Part shown: one piece after another, positions 36,130-47,840 of the stretch | Position numbering within the stretch: the stretch's first letter is position 1 | How the letters are laid out: each line of letters starts with the position of its first letter | Origin: Asterias rubens | Taxonomy: Eukaryota > Echinodermata > Asteroidea > Forcipulatida > Asteriidae | Direction of reading: 5' to 3' | DNA length: 64,000 nucleotides | NCBI RefSeq assembly: GCF_902459465.1 | Contig: NC_047080.1 | Coordinates: 10,452,866-10,516,865, forward strand | Made by a program: the position numbers and the translations under genes | Notes under the pieces: generated by a model | Told to the model about the DNA's origin: nothing | The model's input: only the letters and a program-made list of their open reading frames with translations | Database searches by the model: none

Positions 36130-39100
36130 ATGGGATCAGGTTCTTCCAAGAAGAAACAGGAGACAGCAAGGAAGGTTACCAACGCGGTCAAGTAAGTACA
36201 CAACTTGTGATTTTCAGGCATACTGATTGTGCATAAAATTACATTGTTCCTTTACTAATTGATTTGGGTTTACTGTCTTAATGTTTTGCAATTTTACTCT
36301 TTGGATAGTCCTGTAAGGTTCTTGTATTTTTATTTGTATGGATTGCTGTATGTTTTCCTGGTGTAAATTTTTAATATTTTTATAATTATTTTGTTATGCG
36401 CTTGTGTACATTTTATGGAATGGCCGCAATATAAATACACTTTTATTTATTTTATTTATGATATTTCGTCCTTGGAAAAAGGGTACAAACATTGGATTGA
36501 GTACAACTGGGCTGACCTACAGCATTGTGGGTGTAGGCTTTAGTAGACTGTTTAGTTCGGGCCTTTTGAATAAACAAATCTGATTTATCCAGGGCAAGCA
36601 AAAAACCCGGAAAACAGACTAAAGTAGGAAGAATATGCCTGGATTTGTGTGTAACTATTCATGAACCAACTTACCATATTGGTGTAGTGGTGACTTTGCT
36701 CTTGTACATGTATATGTGAACAGTTTTTAAATGTAAAATTCTGGTTTAGTGGCCCATTTTTCGACCACCTTTTTTTTTTATTTCAATTTGTAATATGTTT
36801 TGCATGTGAAGTTGTTGTAACTAAGCCTTTGTATCTACGAGGGCAGTTTTAAAAAACATTTTATCCATCTATCTATCTATGAAACAGTGTAGCCAATGCT
36901 TTTCAGGATGCGGGGAAACGGTCAGAAGAGAAGAGGTCTCTTCAGACTGCTGGAGACAGACAAGACGAAGAAAAAGGAGTAAACAATGGAGAGGTTGTTC
37001 ATCAAGAAATTTCAAATGAAAAAGGTTGGTTTATAAAAATTATTGAATTACAAGACATGGAATGTATGGGGGTGTTCTTCAAAGTTATTGGAAATGAAGT
37101 AGTTGTTGCTACGAAGACCCATGCAGTTTATTTTTGTAATCATTGCCTTCAATCAGACAAACACGTCTATTTTTTATGGAATACTTGTGTAGTACCCGGA
37201 AAGGAGCCATCAAATCTGTTCCTGGTCACTTTTTTCTACATGTATTTAGTTTGACATTGTCATTGCCGCGAGTACATTTTCTAAAACTGTATATTTCACT
37301 ATTGTATCCACTTTAGAAAAGCAACCACTTGAGCAGAACGGTGATGCGAGTCACGTGGTGGTACCCGACCCACCAATAGAAAACGGAGTAAATGATGACG
37401 ATGCTAATGCTGATGAGCTGATGCTAAGCCATGCATCGGTTAAAATACAGAGGTAACTGCAGAGGACACATTATGATTGTTTTATTTTTTTTAGCAGATG
37501 TAATAATTGCATCAAGAATATTAGATTTTCTGATACTTCAAAGAGGCAACGAATAATAGAGTGTGGTCAACCTGCGAAATGTATTCGATGACAACATTAT
37601 TTTCACTCTCATCTGCAAAAGGTGAAAGTCAATCCAGAATGGTAACAATGGAAAGCATCGATAACTGCCACTTGGACAATAAGTTCATCATGTAAAAGGA
37701 AATTAACAATTTAGGTGATTGCTATGGCCTTTTGTGCATTAAGTGCGGCTAAATTGGAGATACCAAAACCTTGGACGTACAAAGTGATTCTTTGCAATCA
37801 GTGGACATAATCAAACTAGAAGGAGACTCTCTACAACACGAAGAAGGTTGTCTGATTTTATGAAAAAATTATGAGTAGAAATCTGAGTAATCTGGAGGTT
37901 TATCTTTGCAGTGTGTTTCGTGGCTACCAAGAGAGAGCCCTAAGAAGAAAAGAGACTGAAATGGCGATTAAAATACAACGGTGAGTGGAACAACATGGCG
38001 ACTTTTAAGTGTTTAAAAACACCTAACACATACATCATCAATAATGAAGTCTGATTTGAAACTTTGCACGGAGATTTGAGATTTGCGGTCGCACCATGTG
38101 TAAATCTCTTTTGTAGCGTTGGTTCTGAAAAGACCGGTGGTTGACGACCCAACGTTTCGATCAGATGCTCTGATCGTCTTCAGGAGAATGCTGGGTGGCG
38201 ACTGTTGTGTAATATCGTTTTTATTATTTCTGGTTTTGAGGGGGAAACACGGGTGATAAATTTGGTCTATATATGTTCACAATCTTTTTCTTTAGGATTT
38301 ACCGACGTCACTCGTCTCAAAAGAAGGAGGTCACAGAAGCCGCTGTAATGGAAACGATAGCCGAGGTAACCCCTGTACCCGAAGAAGCACCGGCAATAGA
38401 AGGGCCAGCACAAGGTACTTAAAATCACTAGAATTAAACCGGCAATAGAACAGCCAGCACATGGTACTAAAATCACTAGAATTAAACCGGCAATAGAGCA
38501 GCCAACACATGGTACTAAAACCACTAGAATTTAACCGACAATAGAACAGCCAGCACATGGTACTAAAATCACTAGAATTAAACCGGCAATAGAGCAGCCA
38601 ACACATGGTACTAAAACCACTAGAATTTAACCGGCAATAGAACAGCCAACACATGGTACTAAAACCACTAGAATTTAACCGGCAATAGAACAGCCAACAC
38701 ATGGTACTAAAACCACTAGAATTTAACCGGCAATAGAACAGCCAACACATGGTACTAAAACCACTAGAATTTAACCGACAATAGAACAGCCAGCACATGG
38801 TACTAAAATCACTAGAATTAAACCGGCAATAGAGCAGCCAACACATGGTACTAAAACCACTAGAATTTAACCGACAAATAGAACAGCCAGCACATGGTAC
38901 TAAAATCACTAGAATTTAACCGGCAATAGAACAGCCAACACATGGTACTAAAACCACTAGAATTTAGCCGGCAATAGAACAGCCAACACATGGTACTTAA
39001 ACCACTAGAATTTAGCCGGCAATAGAACAGCCAACACATGGTACTTAAACCACTAGAATTTAACCGGCAATAGAGCAGCCAACACATGGTACTAAAACCA

Positions 39101-42100
39101 CTAGAATTTAACAACGTGTAGTACCGAAACTCACCGGCAATAGAAGAGCCGACATAAGAGTTTAAAACCACAAGAACTTTAACAAGAAACCGAAATTCAC
39201 CGACAACAGAGAGGAGCCAACATATGGTACTAAAATCACAAGAACTTTAACAAGATACCGAAATTCACCGGCAATAGAGAGGAGCCAACACATGGTACTA
39301 AAACCAAAAGAATTGAACAAGGGCTGATTACAACAATACAACAATTCTTATTTAAAACGCATTTCACAACAACCGTCTCAATGTGCTTTACATGAGTGTC
39401 CTTGTCATTAGGCCAATAACGTTCCTTTCTCAGCTCACTACCATGGTGCTCCGAAGGCTTTTTCAAACACAATATCAACCTCTACTCTCGCATATACACA
39501 TTTAATATCCCTGGTGAAGAAGAGCAACTACAGTAAAAAGTATCTCGCTCAAGGACACAGGTGTTACGGGCGGGATTCGAACCCAAACTAAGATGACTTA
39601 ACCAGCAAAACTTATAGCGACCGAAATTAACAGGAAACCTTCAACAGAAATACAACTAACCATGAATTATTTTGTTTGGTATTTTGCAGATAATTGCGAG
39701 CCTGATCCGTGTAAGGCCACCAAGGAATGGCTCGAAAAAACACCAACTAAGACTAACGTTAAAAAACAGATTGTTGGAGTTGGTAAGAAATTACTAGTCA
39801 TTATTTGACCCACATTTTTTGATTGTGTAATTAAAAGGTTGTCAAACTAAATACAGACCGGTATACATGTATTGGTCTAGGTTTTTTTTTTTGAAAGGCA
39901 GGGTACACTTTTGGAAATTTCTCTACAAGTTAATAAAAAAAAAACTTGGTAATAGTTTAAACAAATTGTGTAGTTTTAGAGAAAGGGGTAATTTTCACCT
40001 CAAAATTTGAACATGGGAAAAGGCTTCTAATGACAAGCCTTTCTCATAAATCTGAAAACAGCGTGTAAAATGTGTTTTCTCTTTTCTTATTTTCTTACTT
40101 TCCCAGATTTTCACAGATTTGTTATTTTATGCATACGATGGGATACACCAAGTGAGGATAGTGGTTAAAGTTGACAACTACCAAAAGTATATTACTGCAT
40201 TTAACAAAATGCCTAGGAATTGCAAAGTTTTGTTAAAACATTCAGCAGTTTTTAACCAAATATATTTTCATTTCTGTCATGACAGGGCAACAGACCAAGG
40301 AGGATTTCATTGCATTCCAAGACGAAATCACGGAATTGAAATGGTACGCTGAACAACAGTTAGAGAAAGCTATTTGTGGAAGTGAATTCGTTGGGCCCAG
40401 AATTGTGGTGAGTTCAAGTCAATAATGTAAAAAAACTTGTCACAGGACCCAAGCTCTGGTGTTGTCAGCAGCAGAGTGTGGGTTCGAATCCCAGTCATGA
40501 CACTAAACCCTTGTGGAAGGCACTTGTTCGGAAGGTAGTGCATTCTGCTCTACCAACCAGGTTCCTATAATGGATGATACCCATGCCTACATCCTTACAG
40601 GCCGGCTGTGAAGGGGGTAACCCTGTTTCAGCCCCAGGAGTAGGTGGCTTCTAGTGGATGATACCCATGCCTACATCCTTACAGACTGTGAAGGGAGTAA
40701 CCCTGTTTCAGCCCCAGGAGTAGGTGGCTCCTAGTGGATGATACCCATGCCTACATCCTTACAGACTGTGAAGGGAGTAACCCTGTTTCAGCCCCATGAG
40801 TAGATGGCTCCTAGTGGATGATACCCATGCCTACATCCTTACAGACTGTGAAGGGAGTAACCCTGTTTCAGCCCCAGGAGTAGATGGCTCCTAGTGGATG
40901 ATACCCATGCCTACATCCTTACGGACTGTGAAGGGGGTAACCCTGTTTCAGCCCCAGGAGTAGATGGCTCCTAGTGGATGATACCCATGCCTACATCCTT
41001 ACAGACTGTAAAGGGAGTAACCCTGTTTCAGCCCCTGGAGTAGGTGGCTCCTAGTGAATGATACCCATGCCTACATCTTTACAGGCCGGCTGTGAAGGGG
41101 GTAGCCCCAGGAGTAAGTGGCGATGTATTTTCTACCATCAACCTCTCCCCATTACTCGTCACCAAGAAAGGTGTTATGCTAATAATTATTTTGAGTAATT
41201 ACCAATAGTGTCCACTGCCTTTTAATGTAGCCCTCACCATGAAATAGCCGTCCGTGGCATTGTGATGTTATAGGCGGTATCTCATACAAGGAAAACAACA
41301 TCAAAACTGTGAATTTGTAATCAAAATGTTTCTAACTATTTAACTACTGTTTATGTGCAACGTCAATGGGACACTTTAGCGTTTACATGTACTCTCTTTT
41401 TTCTCTGATGCAGTTGGTTTCGTCAAAGGTGCCGAAAGGTGATTTGTTGACGAAGGTCGTGAAAGACAATGTTCTTATATTTCACTATGTAAGTTGATTC
41501 TTGTATTTTAATAAACAATGACTAAAATGAACTCTTCTGGATTTGTAAGTATCATTATGAAACTAAACACATTGTTGTTGTTTTTAGAAACCTTTTCACA
41601 ATTTTGTTTGTCCAATTTCTTCACGTCATTCATATAATTGTTAATCAAGAAATAATAATGATAGAATATTACAAATGTCAATATACATGTATATTAATGA
41701 CAATTTAATTTTCTCATTTTCCCCCAGGATTTCAACAAGGATACGTTTGATAATTTGCTAGGTAAGAATTCAAGTTTATAAAACATCAATTATTACTAAT
41801 TCGACAAATGATTGTGCATCAAGTAATAGTACGGATTGTCTGCTAAAACTGTGATCAAAATGTGTTTTGAAATATTTGTATAAATATCTTTTGACATTTT
41901 AATTTATTCATTCATTCATGTTGTTCACCTATCCACAGAAAATATTCAAGTTAATCTCGAGGCTTTCAAACCGGGGAGTAAAGCTAGATCGATCTGCATT
42001 TATTGCCAGGTAATTATTTGTTTTCAGAAATAAAAAGTAACAAGTAAACATTTTGGCGTTTTGTACGATATCTTGGTGTAATGCTTGGTTAATGTTGTAC

Positions 42101-44807
42101 AATATTTTGACGTCATGCTTGGTTAACTTTGTACAATATTTTTTGCGTTACGCTCGATTAACTTGTACCATGTTTTAGTTGTTTGGTTTGCTGATTTTGT
42201 ACAATATTTTGAGGGTATGGTATTTTCTTTGTACAATATTTTTACTTCATGATTTGTTAACTTTGTACATAGTTTTGACTATTATGCTCGGTTACAGGGA
42301 AGAAACACGTTTGGTGATTGTCAAAGACCAGTCTTCTCACTTGGTGTATCCCATCATGTGCATAAAATAACAAGCCTGTGAGAATTTTAGGTCAATCGGT
42401 CATCGAAGTTGCGAGAAAATGCTGAAAGAAAAAAACACCATTGTTGGACGAATTTGTGTGCTTTCAGATAGGAATAAAAGACTTCTTAGAAGTATTTATT
42501 ATTTTAGTGAGAAATTACCTCTTTCTCAAAAACTACATTACCTCAGAGGGAGTCGTTTCCCACAATGTTTTACTATCAACAGCTCTCCAATGCTCGTTAC
42601 CAAGTCAGTTTTTAAGTTAATATTTGTTTTGAGTAATTACCAAACGTGTACCTTCCCTTTAACTTTCAATACAATCCTCAAATGTATGCCTGGTTTCAGG
42701 GAGGTCCTGGCTTCCTGTACATTCGAAGAGGAAAAGTCGTTACTGTCGCAAAGTTGAAGAAAGAAAGAGAACAGGATCAAGTCAGGTATGCCAAGATTTA
42801 TTTTAACATCAAAGGACAGAAACTAATTTGTAAGCAACATTTACTTAAAATTGGGCCATGATAATATGACTAAGACAACTAGTAATTGAATTTCAATGAC
42901 GAATATTAACATCAGTCGAAACAGAAACAGACTTGATTTTTTGCAGTAACCTCGACTATAGCTTTTTTTTTCTACAGTGCATTTTGAAAAATTTCTTTTC
43001 ACTATTCACTCTCAAAGGTTCTTCAAGGAAATGGGCAAGCTCATGTCAAAGAGAGAACCTGCAAAGTCTTTCATACACGTGATGGGGTGTAACATGCTTG
43101 GAAACGAGAAAGGGGAACAGGTTTGTAAATCTAGCAATGGGAGACTTTCTGGGACGATAGAGGGCAGCAGACTTACCGGGTAAATCCATTGTTCTCAGAA
43201 TTATGCGCATGTTCAGAACTACGTAAACAATGGAAATTTACCCGGTATGTCTGCTGCCACCTAGCGTTGGAAAGTCTCCTATTACTTTGTGTATTACGTA
43301 GGATTGGAAACTTTGAATGGTACGGAGTGTAATCATGTGAGGTTTTGAGGTAGCACTATGTGTACAACTCTGCAAAGAGTGGTGGTGGTTCCGAGAAAAC
43401 CCAGTTGTAAATCAACGTTTCGATCAGTATGCTCTGATCATCTTCAGAGCATAGGCCTAACTGATTGAAAATCTGAAGATGATCAGGGCATACTGATCAA
43501 AACGTTGAGCTGTCAACCACCGTTCTTTTCAGAACCACTATTACTCGAAAGAGATTCACAGTGCTACAGCCACAACTCACCCGATTTTGTATATTACCTC
43601 ATTTACATTTGAATTCCAATCCACCATTGTGTGGCAACAAAAGTCTCTACCCATGATGAAGTTTGCTGAATGGGAAAGGTCAAGGTTTACCGAGTATTTC
43701 AATTAGTTTTACTTGCATGCTTGGTAACCTATACAAAACAACATAACAAACCTGACAAATGAGTTATTTAAAATGCATTTCACTGCCACATGATTTGACC
43801 CATTCTAAAAATGTTGCCTTATCACAGCATGAAATAAATATTGTACTTTTCTTATTTTTGCACCTTCCAGCTCTTTACTCATCTTCAAGGAATCATGAAA
43901 CCAAATATTGTTCGATTTGAGGCACCCCTCGAACTATCGCCTGCAGGTATGTATACTTAAATCTTTTAAAGGCAGTGGACACTATTGGTAATTGTCAAAG
44001 ACTAGCCTTCACAGTTGGTGTATCTCAACATAAGCATAAAATAACAAACCTGTGAAAATTTGAGCTCAATCGGTCATCGAACTTGCGAGATAATAATGAA
44101 AGAAGAAACACCCTTGTCACACGAATTTGTGTGCGTTTAGATGGTTGATTTCGAGACCTCAAGTTCTAAACCCGAGGTCTCGCAATCAAATTCGTGGAAA
44201 ATTACGTCTTTCTCTAAAACTATGGCACTTCAGAGGGAGCCGTTTCTCACAATGTTTTCTACCATCAACCTCTCCCCATTACTCGTCACCAAGTAAGGTT
44301 TTATGCCAATAATTATTTTGAGTAATTAATCATTCAATAAAGGAGCAAGTTGCATCAGATTTTAGAGGTAAACAAAACCCAAGAATTATTAATTTACGAT
44401 AGGATTACTTCATTTTTTTAAAATTTAGGATAGAGAAATTTGACATTACCAAGACGGTTCAATGATATTTCAAAAGAAATATTTTGAATTTACAAGAAAT
44501 TTGTTTCAAAGCAACTGTATACAGCTATACTTCTCCTGACAAATTATGTTTTTAAAGGCAAAACAAAATCAAAGGCTTGACGTTTCGACCCCGGCTAATG
44601 GAAGGGGCAAATTGTCAGGCCATCAAAAAAACTAGTTTTTGCATTTCTAGCAGAGGTCCTTCTGGTGGGTAACCAGTTTGCAATAACTTATTCTATTTTC
44701 TCTTTTTATTTTGAATAGGTGTGGAAATGATTGAAACATACTTCGACTTTGAGAAATATAAGACATGGCGATCGAACAAGCACCTGAAATTAGACTTGGA
44801 CTTATAA
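36130..44807 (+). CDS. N-myristoylation/IQ-motif protein with a DUF4347-like C-terminal domain (complete, 14 exons)
   Basis: I know no named orthologue. Exons: 36130-36191, 36888-37024, 37317-37452, 37912-37980, 38296-38414, 39690-39782, 40286-40407, 41414-41488, 41728-41761, 41939-42009, 42700-42785, 43018-43120, 43871-43946, 44719-44807. Total 1272 nt, 423 aa, phase kept at every junction; the donor after 37024 (GTTGGT) is weak. MGSGSSKKK at the N-terminus fits an N-myristoylation signal plus basic patch, suggesting membrane anchoring. Residues 21-108 are charged and low complexity. Two IQ motifs follow at 110-120 (IQSVFRGYQER) and 133-145 (IQRIYRRHSSQKK), so calmodulin or a related EF-hand protein is a likely partner. 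The compact domain at about 247-423 has the layout I associate with DUF4347: a hydrophobic strand plus acidic segment, a glycine turn (CQGGPGF, 305-311), then HVMGCNMLGNEKGE with C359. The domain call is from memory of the family pattern. Confidence 0.85.
38388..39310. repeat. 48-bp minisatellite spanning the IQ-gene exon 5 donor
   Basis: About 16 tandem copies of a 47/48-bp unit (CCGGCAATAGAACAGCCAAC, ACATGGTACTAAAACCACTA, GAATTTAA), with longer decayed units after 39120. The first unit is the end of exon 5 (CCGGCAATAGAAGGGCCAGC ACAAG) and its donor GTACTT. Because 48 is a multiple of three, the other strand is open for long stretches. Those frames are not genes. Confidence 0.9.
39340..39610 (-). 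mobile_element. SINE in IQ-gene intron 5
   Basis: GGCGGGATTCGAACCCAAAC is an inverted B box. The body AATGTGCTTTACATGAGTG and CATTAGGCCAATAACGTTCC resembles the start of a dispersed repeat also present at 34180-34240. Confidence 0.55.
39890..40187 (-). mobile_element. Diverged MITE copy in IQ-gene intron 6
   Basis: Inverted-repeat ends (AAAGGCAGGGTACACTTTTGG and, at the right, CAACTACCAAAAGTAT) with family interior in reverse orientation, including TTTGTTATTTTATGCATAC. It is old and diverged. Confidence 0.5.
40442..40560 (+). mobile_element. SINE head fragment in IQ-gene intron 7
   Basis: AAGCTCTGGTGTTGTCAGCAG and B-box-like GGGTTCGAATCCCAGTCATG; it runs straight into the 80-bp minisatellite. 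Confidence 0.6.
40565..41115. repeat. 80-bp minisatellite in IQ-gene intron 7
   Basis: About 6.5 copies of a unit containing GGATGATACCCATGCCTACA, TCCTTACAGACTGTGAAGGG and TTTCAGCCCCAGGAGTAGGT. Each unit carries CCTTACAG and GTTTCAG, which resemble weak acceptors. Confidence 0.9.
41128..41226 (+). mobile_element. MITE 3' fragment
   Basis: The last 95 bp of the family (ACCTCTCCCCATTACTCGTC to GTCCACTGCCTTTTAA) is joined directly to the end of the 80-bp minisatellite in IQ-gene intron 7. Confidence 0.75.
42296..42664 (+). mobile_element. Diverged MITE copy in IQ-gene intron 10
   Basis: Opens GGGAAGAAACACGTTTGG and closes CCAAACGTGTACCTTCCCTTTAA, an inverted repeat unlike the main subfamily. 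The interior still matches. It ends about 35 bp before exon 11. Confidence 0.65.
43139..43282. repeat. Foldback element in IQ-gene intron 12
   Basis: Starts 19 bp after exon 12. The left arm (GGGAGACTTTC ... GGCAGCAGACTTACCGGGTAA) is inverted at the right (TTACCCGGTATGTCTGCTGCC ... GAAAGTCTCC). The palindrome could form a strong hairpin next to the donor. Confidence 0.65.
43375..43548. repeat. Foldback element, GAAACGTTGAG family
   Basis: GTGGTGGTTCCGAGAAAACC at the left mirrors GTTCTTTTCAGAACCAC at the right, with CAACGTTTCGATCAGTATGC and its inverse inside. Confidence 0.6.
43966..44325 (+). mobile_element. MITE copy in last intron of the IQ gene (right end lost)
   Basis: TTAA then the standard left inverted repeat, with a full interior of the main subfamily. 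It stops at GAGTAATTA, without the right terminal repeat. Confidence 0.75.
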
Positions 44808-46659
44808 GCAATTCGACCGCAACGAAAGTCCTCCATCTGCTGCACATTTTATGAAGTACCTCCATTTTGAACGACCTGTGATGTATGTAATGGTTTATAA
44901 CAAAACGATTTTACACGGATCGCATTTTTTTTCTTCTGTACATTAAATTGCCACTGTCCAAGTGCTTTTCAATGGGAGAATTTCGTTTTCTGAATCGATT
45001 AATAAAAAAGGGAATCCTTATAACAAAAATCAGAAAAACTTTTTAAGGATGGCAAGTCAAAAAGTGCAGCAAAAATTGCGCATGGATCCGCCATGTTCGT
45101 GTAGAGAGCCTTGACTTCGTACGTTGTATCGTATTGATGTACAGTATCTGTCTGGGATGAAAGTGACATAACTTTTGTTGGCATCTTAAAGGCAACCAAC
45201 AGCAGTGTATGCTATTTAGAACACTTTGGTTGTACACGAGTTATTTTTCAGTGCTATAGGATCACGTCGAATTGTGTACATTTTTACATAGCATTTTTAA
45301 TTTGCAATGCGAGTCGTTTTCTGTAAATATTGTCAGAATGTATATAATTTATGTTGAGATTTTGTATATTTAGTTAATACAATCCATTTGTGCAAAGTTT
45401 TTGGACCAAATAAGACCAAATCTGTATGAACTAAAGATCTGTTTTGTATGCTCGCTGTGGCTGTGAAAAGTTGTAGAAACGAAATAATTATTAATGCTGA
45501 ATGAATTTACAACTTAAATGCGAGGGATTTAAAAGTTTATCAAAAGGATTGTGTTGTGATTAGAAACTGGATCCATATATTTGAAAATAAATCCCAAGCA
45601 TTTTAAAAATCAAATCTCAAAGATTTAATTTTAAATGTAATAATGAATTGATTCCTTATTAAAATCGATTGGGTTAACTTTTCAACCCCTTCAAATTTAC
45701 GTACTTTTACGATTGTCAACAAAACATAAACAATAAACATTGTTTGAAACGTTAGTGCTATATACCATTTGGTGTGACATATCTTTGAAACTTTGACAAG
45801 AGTCAGATTTCTTTCTCTAAACTAAAAAACATCAACAACCTGAGACCACAAATTCTTCAAGAACATGATCAGTTTATTGTTGTTCATTCCAATAGTTGAG
45901 CACAAATTAATCAACTCTGATGGTAGAGATAAGTTATAATAGATGACAGACATGCAACTTTCTAATTGAAAAAAACAATAGAGGCAATGGCCGATCACAC
46001 TTAACTTTTGTAGTGTTTTTCAGTTTTTTTTATGGCACTGTTTTGAAAAGAAAAAGTGGAAACCAGCTGACCGGCTGAAAAGTTGCATGCCTGTGAGGAA
46101 CAGAGTGATGGTTTGAAGAATATGTTGTGAATGTTACCGTCCATCGAAATGGTTATAAAATACCGCATGCTTAGCACTTTCTAAGCCGGGGTTTGCCTTC
46201 TAAAGCCCTTTTCACAAGGCAGCAATTTAGCAGGGGACCCTGCTTAGCATGGTTGTGAAATTGTATAAGTTGCACTTCGTGTGAAAAGGACACCAATGTT
46301 ATGGACTGTCCATGGTCCCTTGTGATTTTGTTCTCAAATTCGCCATCCTGTAATATAGACAGTGTGAACATTATTGTCCTTTTACATGAGGAGCATTTGG
46401 TCAAAGTTCATTACCATGCTAAAATTAAGCATGGGACCCGTGTTTAATTGCTGTCGTGTGAAAGGGTTTTAACTTTTTCAGTGACTAGCCAGCGCGACCA
46501 GTTCTTTGCTTCTTTAGCTTTCTTCACTGATCCATATCTCATTGTGAATATTGGATGCTTTTTACCACTGAACTAGCGGGCCAAACCATTGTTAAGGAAG
46601 AATGCCGGACAGATGCCTTTTAAATTCACATTTTTATCAGTTGTGAGCGTGTACATGTA

Positions 46660-46852
46660 TGCAGCCTATAATGCATGTCAGCTAGCAGCCTATAATGCAT
46701 GTCAGCTAGCAGCCTATAATGCATGTCAGCTAGCAGCCTATAATGCATGTCAGCTAGCAGCCTATAATGCATGTCAGCTAGCAGCCTATAATGCATGTCA
46801 GCTAGCAGCCTATAATGCATGTCAGCTAGCAGCCTATGATGCATGTCAGATG
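46660..46852. repeat. 24-bp minisatellite
   Basis: Eight copies of GCCTATAATGCATGTCAGCT AGCA, nearly perfect. It is open in several frames only because 24 is a multiple of three. Intergenic. Confidence 0.92.
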
Positions 46853-47072
46853 TTTTTCCCACAGTATTTGGCAAATAGTGACCAATTTCACTTCCATTTG
46901 TTTGTAATCCAGTGATTTTGCCTCTCCAGCTGAAACCGCCATTCAATTTCACTTTTGTCAGATGTTTTTTCCATAGTATCCAGCAAATAGTGACCAATTT
47001 CACTTCCATTTGTTTGTAATCCAGTGATTTTGCCTCTCCAGCTGAAACCGCCATTCAATTTCACTTTTGACC
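46848..47072. repeat. Direct duplication of about 118 bp
   Basis: The block from GTCAGATGTTTTTCCCACAG to CCATTCAATTTCACTTTTG occurs twice in tandem, directly after the 24-bp array. Confidence 0.85.
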
Positions 47073-47840
47073 CAAGCGATTTTATATGTAGTTCCACTCA
47101 ATACAACTTATAATGCGTTATTTTTAGCCATGCAAACAGTCGGCATTCAATTTAGCAAAGCAGGTGCAACTTGAGAACCTATAAGACACACTGCTATCAG
47201 ATCAGTACATGTACTTTCATTTTCGTTTTGCGTTTTTGCGAATCAACAGTTTTTGTGGAGATTGAAGGAGTCATTTAAACTTGGAAGTTTCTTTTCATTG
47301 GTCATGCGGCAAGTGGTACTTATAACTTTTTAGCCAAACATTTATACTAAAACTCTCAAAGATGATTACTTACTAAAGACACACAAGAATTAAATTCTTT
47401 TGAACAAAAAGAAGAATATAGTTAAGTAATTTGTTTTGTTTCATAGATGCACAACCCTCATATACCGTCCAGTAACACCCAAAGAACTGTGAACAAACAA
47501 CACTCAAAAATATATAATATAAAAATAATTACATCTAGAAAATAGACAGAAGTTATCTTTTGTAGTGTTAAGATGAGATGAAAGATAATTTACTTATGAT
47601 TTATTATGATTTTATTTAAAAAAAAATGCAGAGGCACTTCTTGTAACCTTATTCCCTGACTAATTAACTCAAATATGCAAATTTATGCAAACTAAACACA
47701 GTTTAAAAAGTGTCAATCAAATCATACAAACCGATGTCTTTTTTCGCACAAATTGGTGGGACAATCTGATTGGACACCCCCTGTCTCCTGAATGCAGTCG
47801 CCCACTGCATAGTAACACAGTGCAGAGTGATGGGTTTACT

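Larger units (their letters stand above)
44808..47840. other. 3' regions of two convergent genes
   Basis: The IQ gene (+) and PRDX6 (-) end toward each other. AATAAA near 45585 suits the IQ gene, and TTTATT (AATAAA on -) near 47600 suits PRDX6. The 24-bp array and the 118-bp duplication lie between. No coding gene seen. Confidence 0.45.

Noticed and set aside
38331-39171. Long minus-strand frames of repeated FSTMCWLFYCRLNSSG-like units
   Set aside because: They exist only because the 48-bp minisatellite period is a multiple of three and the strand lacks stops. The real gene is on the other strand.
40565-41115. CRISPR-like array
   Set aside because: The 80-bp units are contiguous with no unique spacers, and this is an animal genome.
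46589-47054. Repeat peptides AYNACQLA (+) and MHYRLLAD (-)
   Set aside because: Direct products of the 24-bp minisatellite and the 118-bp duplication; no start context, splice sites or homology.
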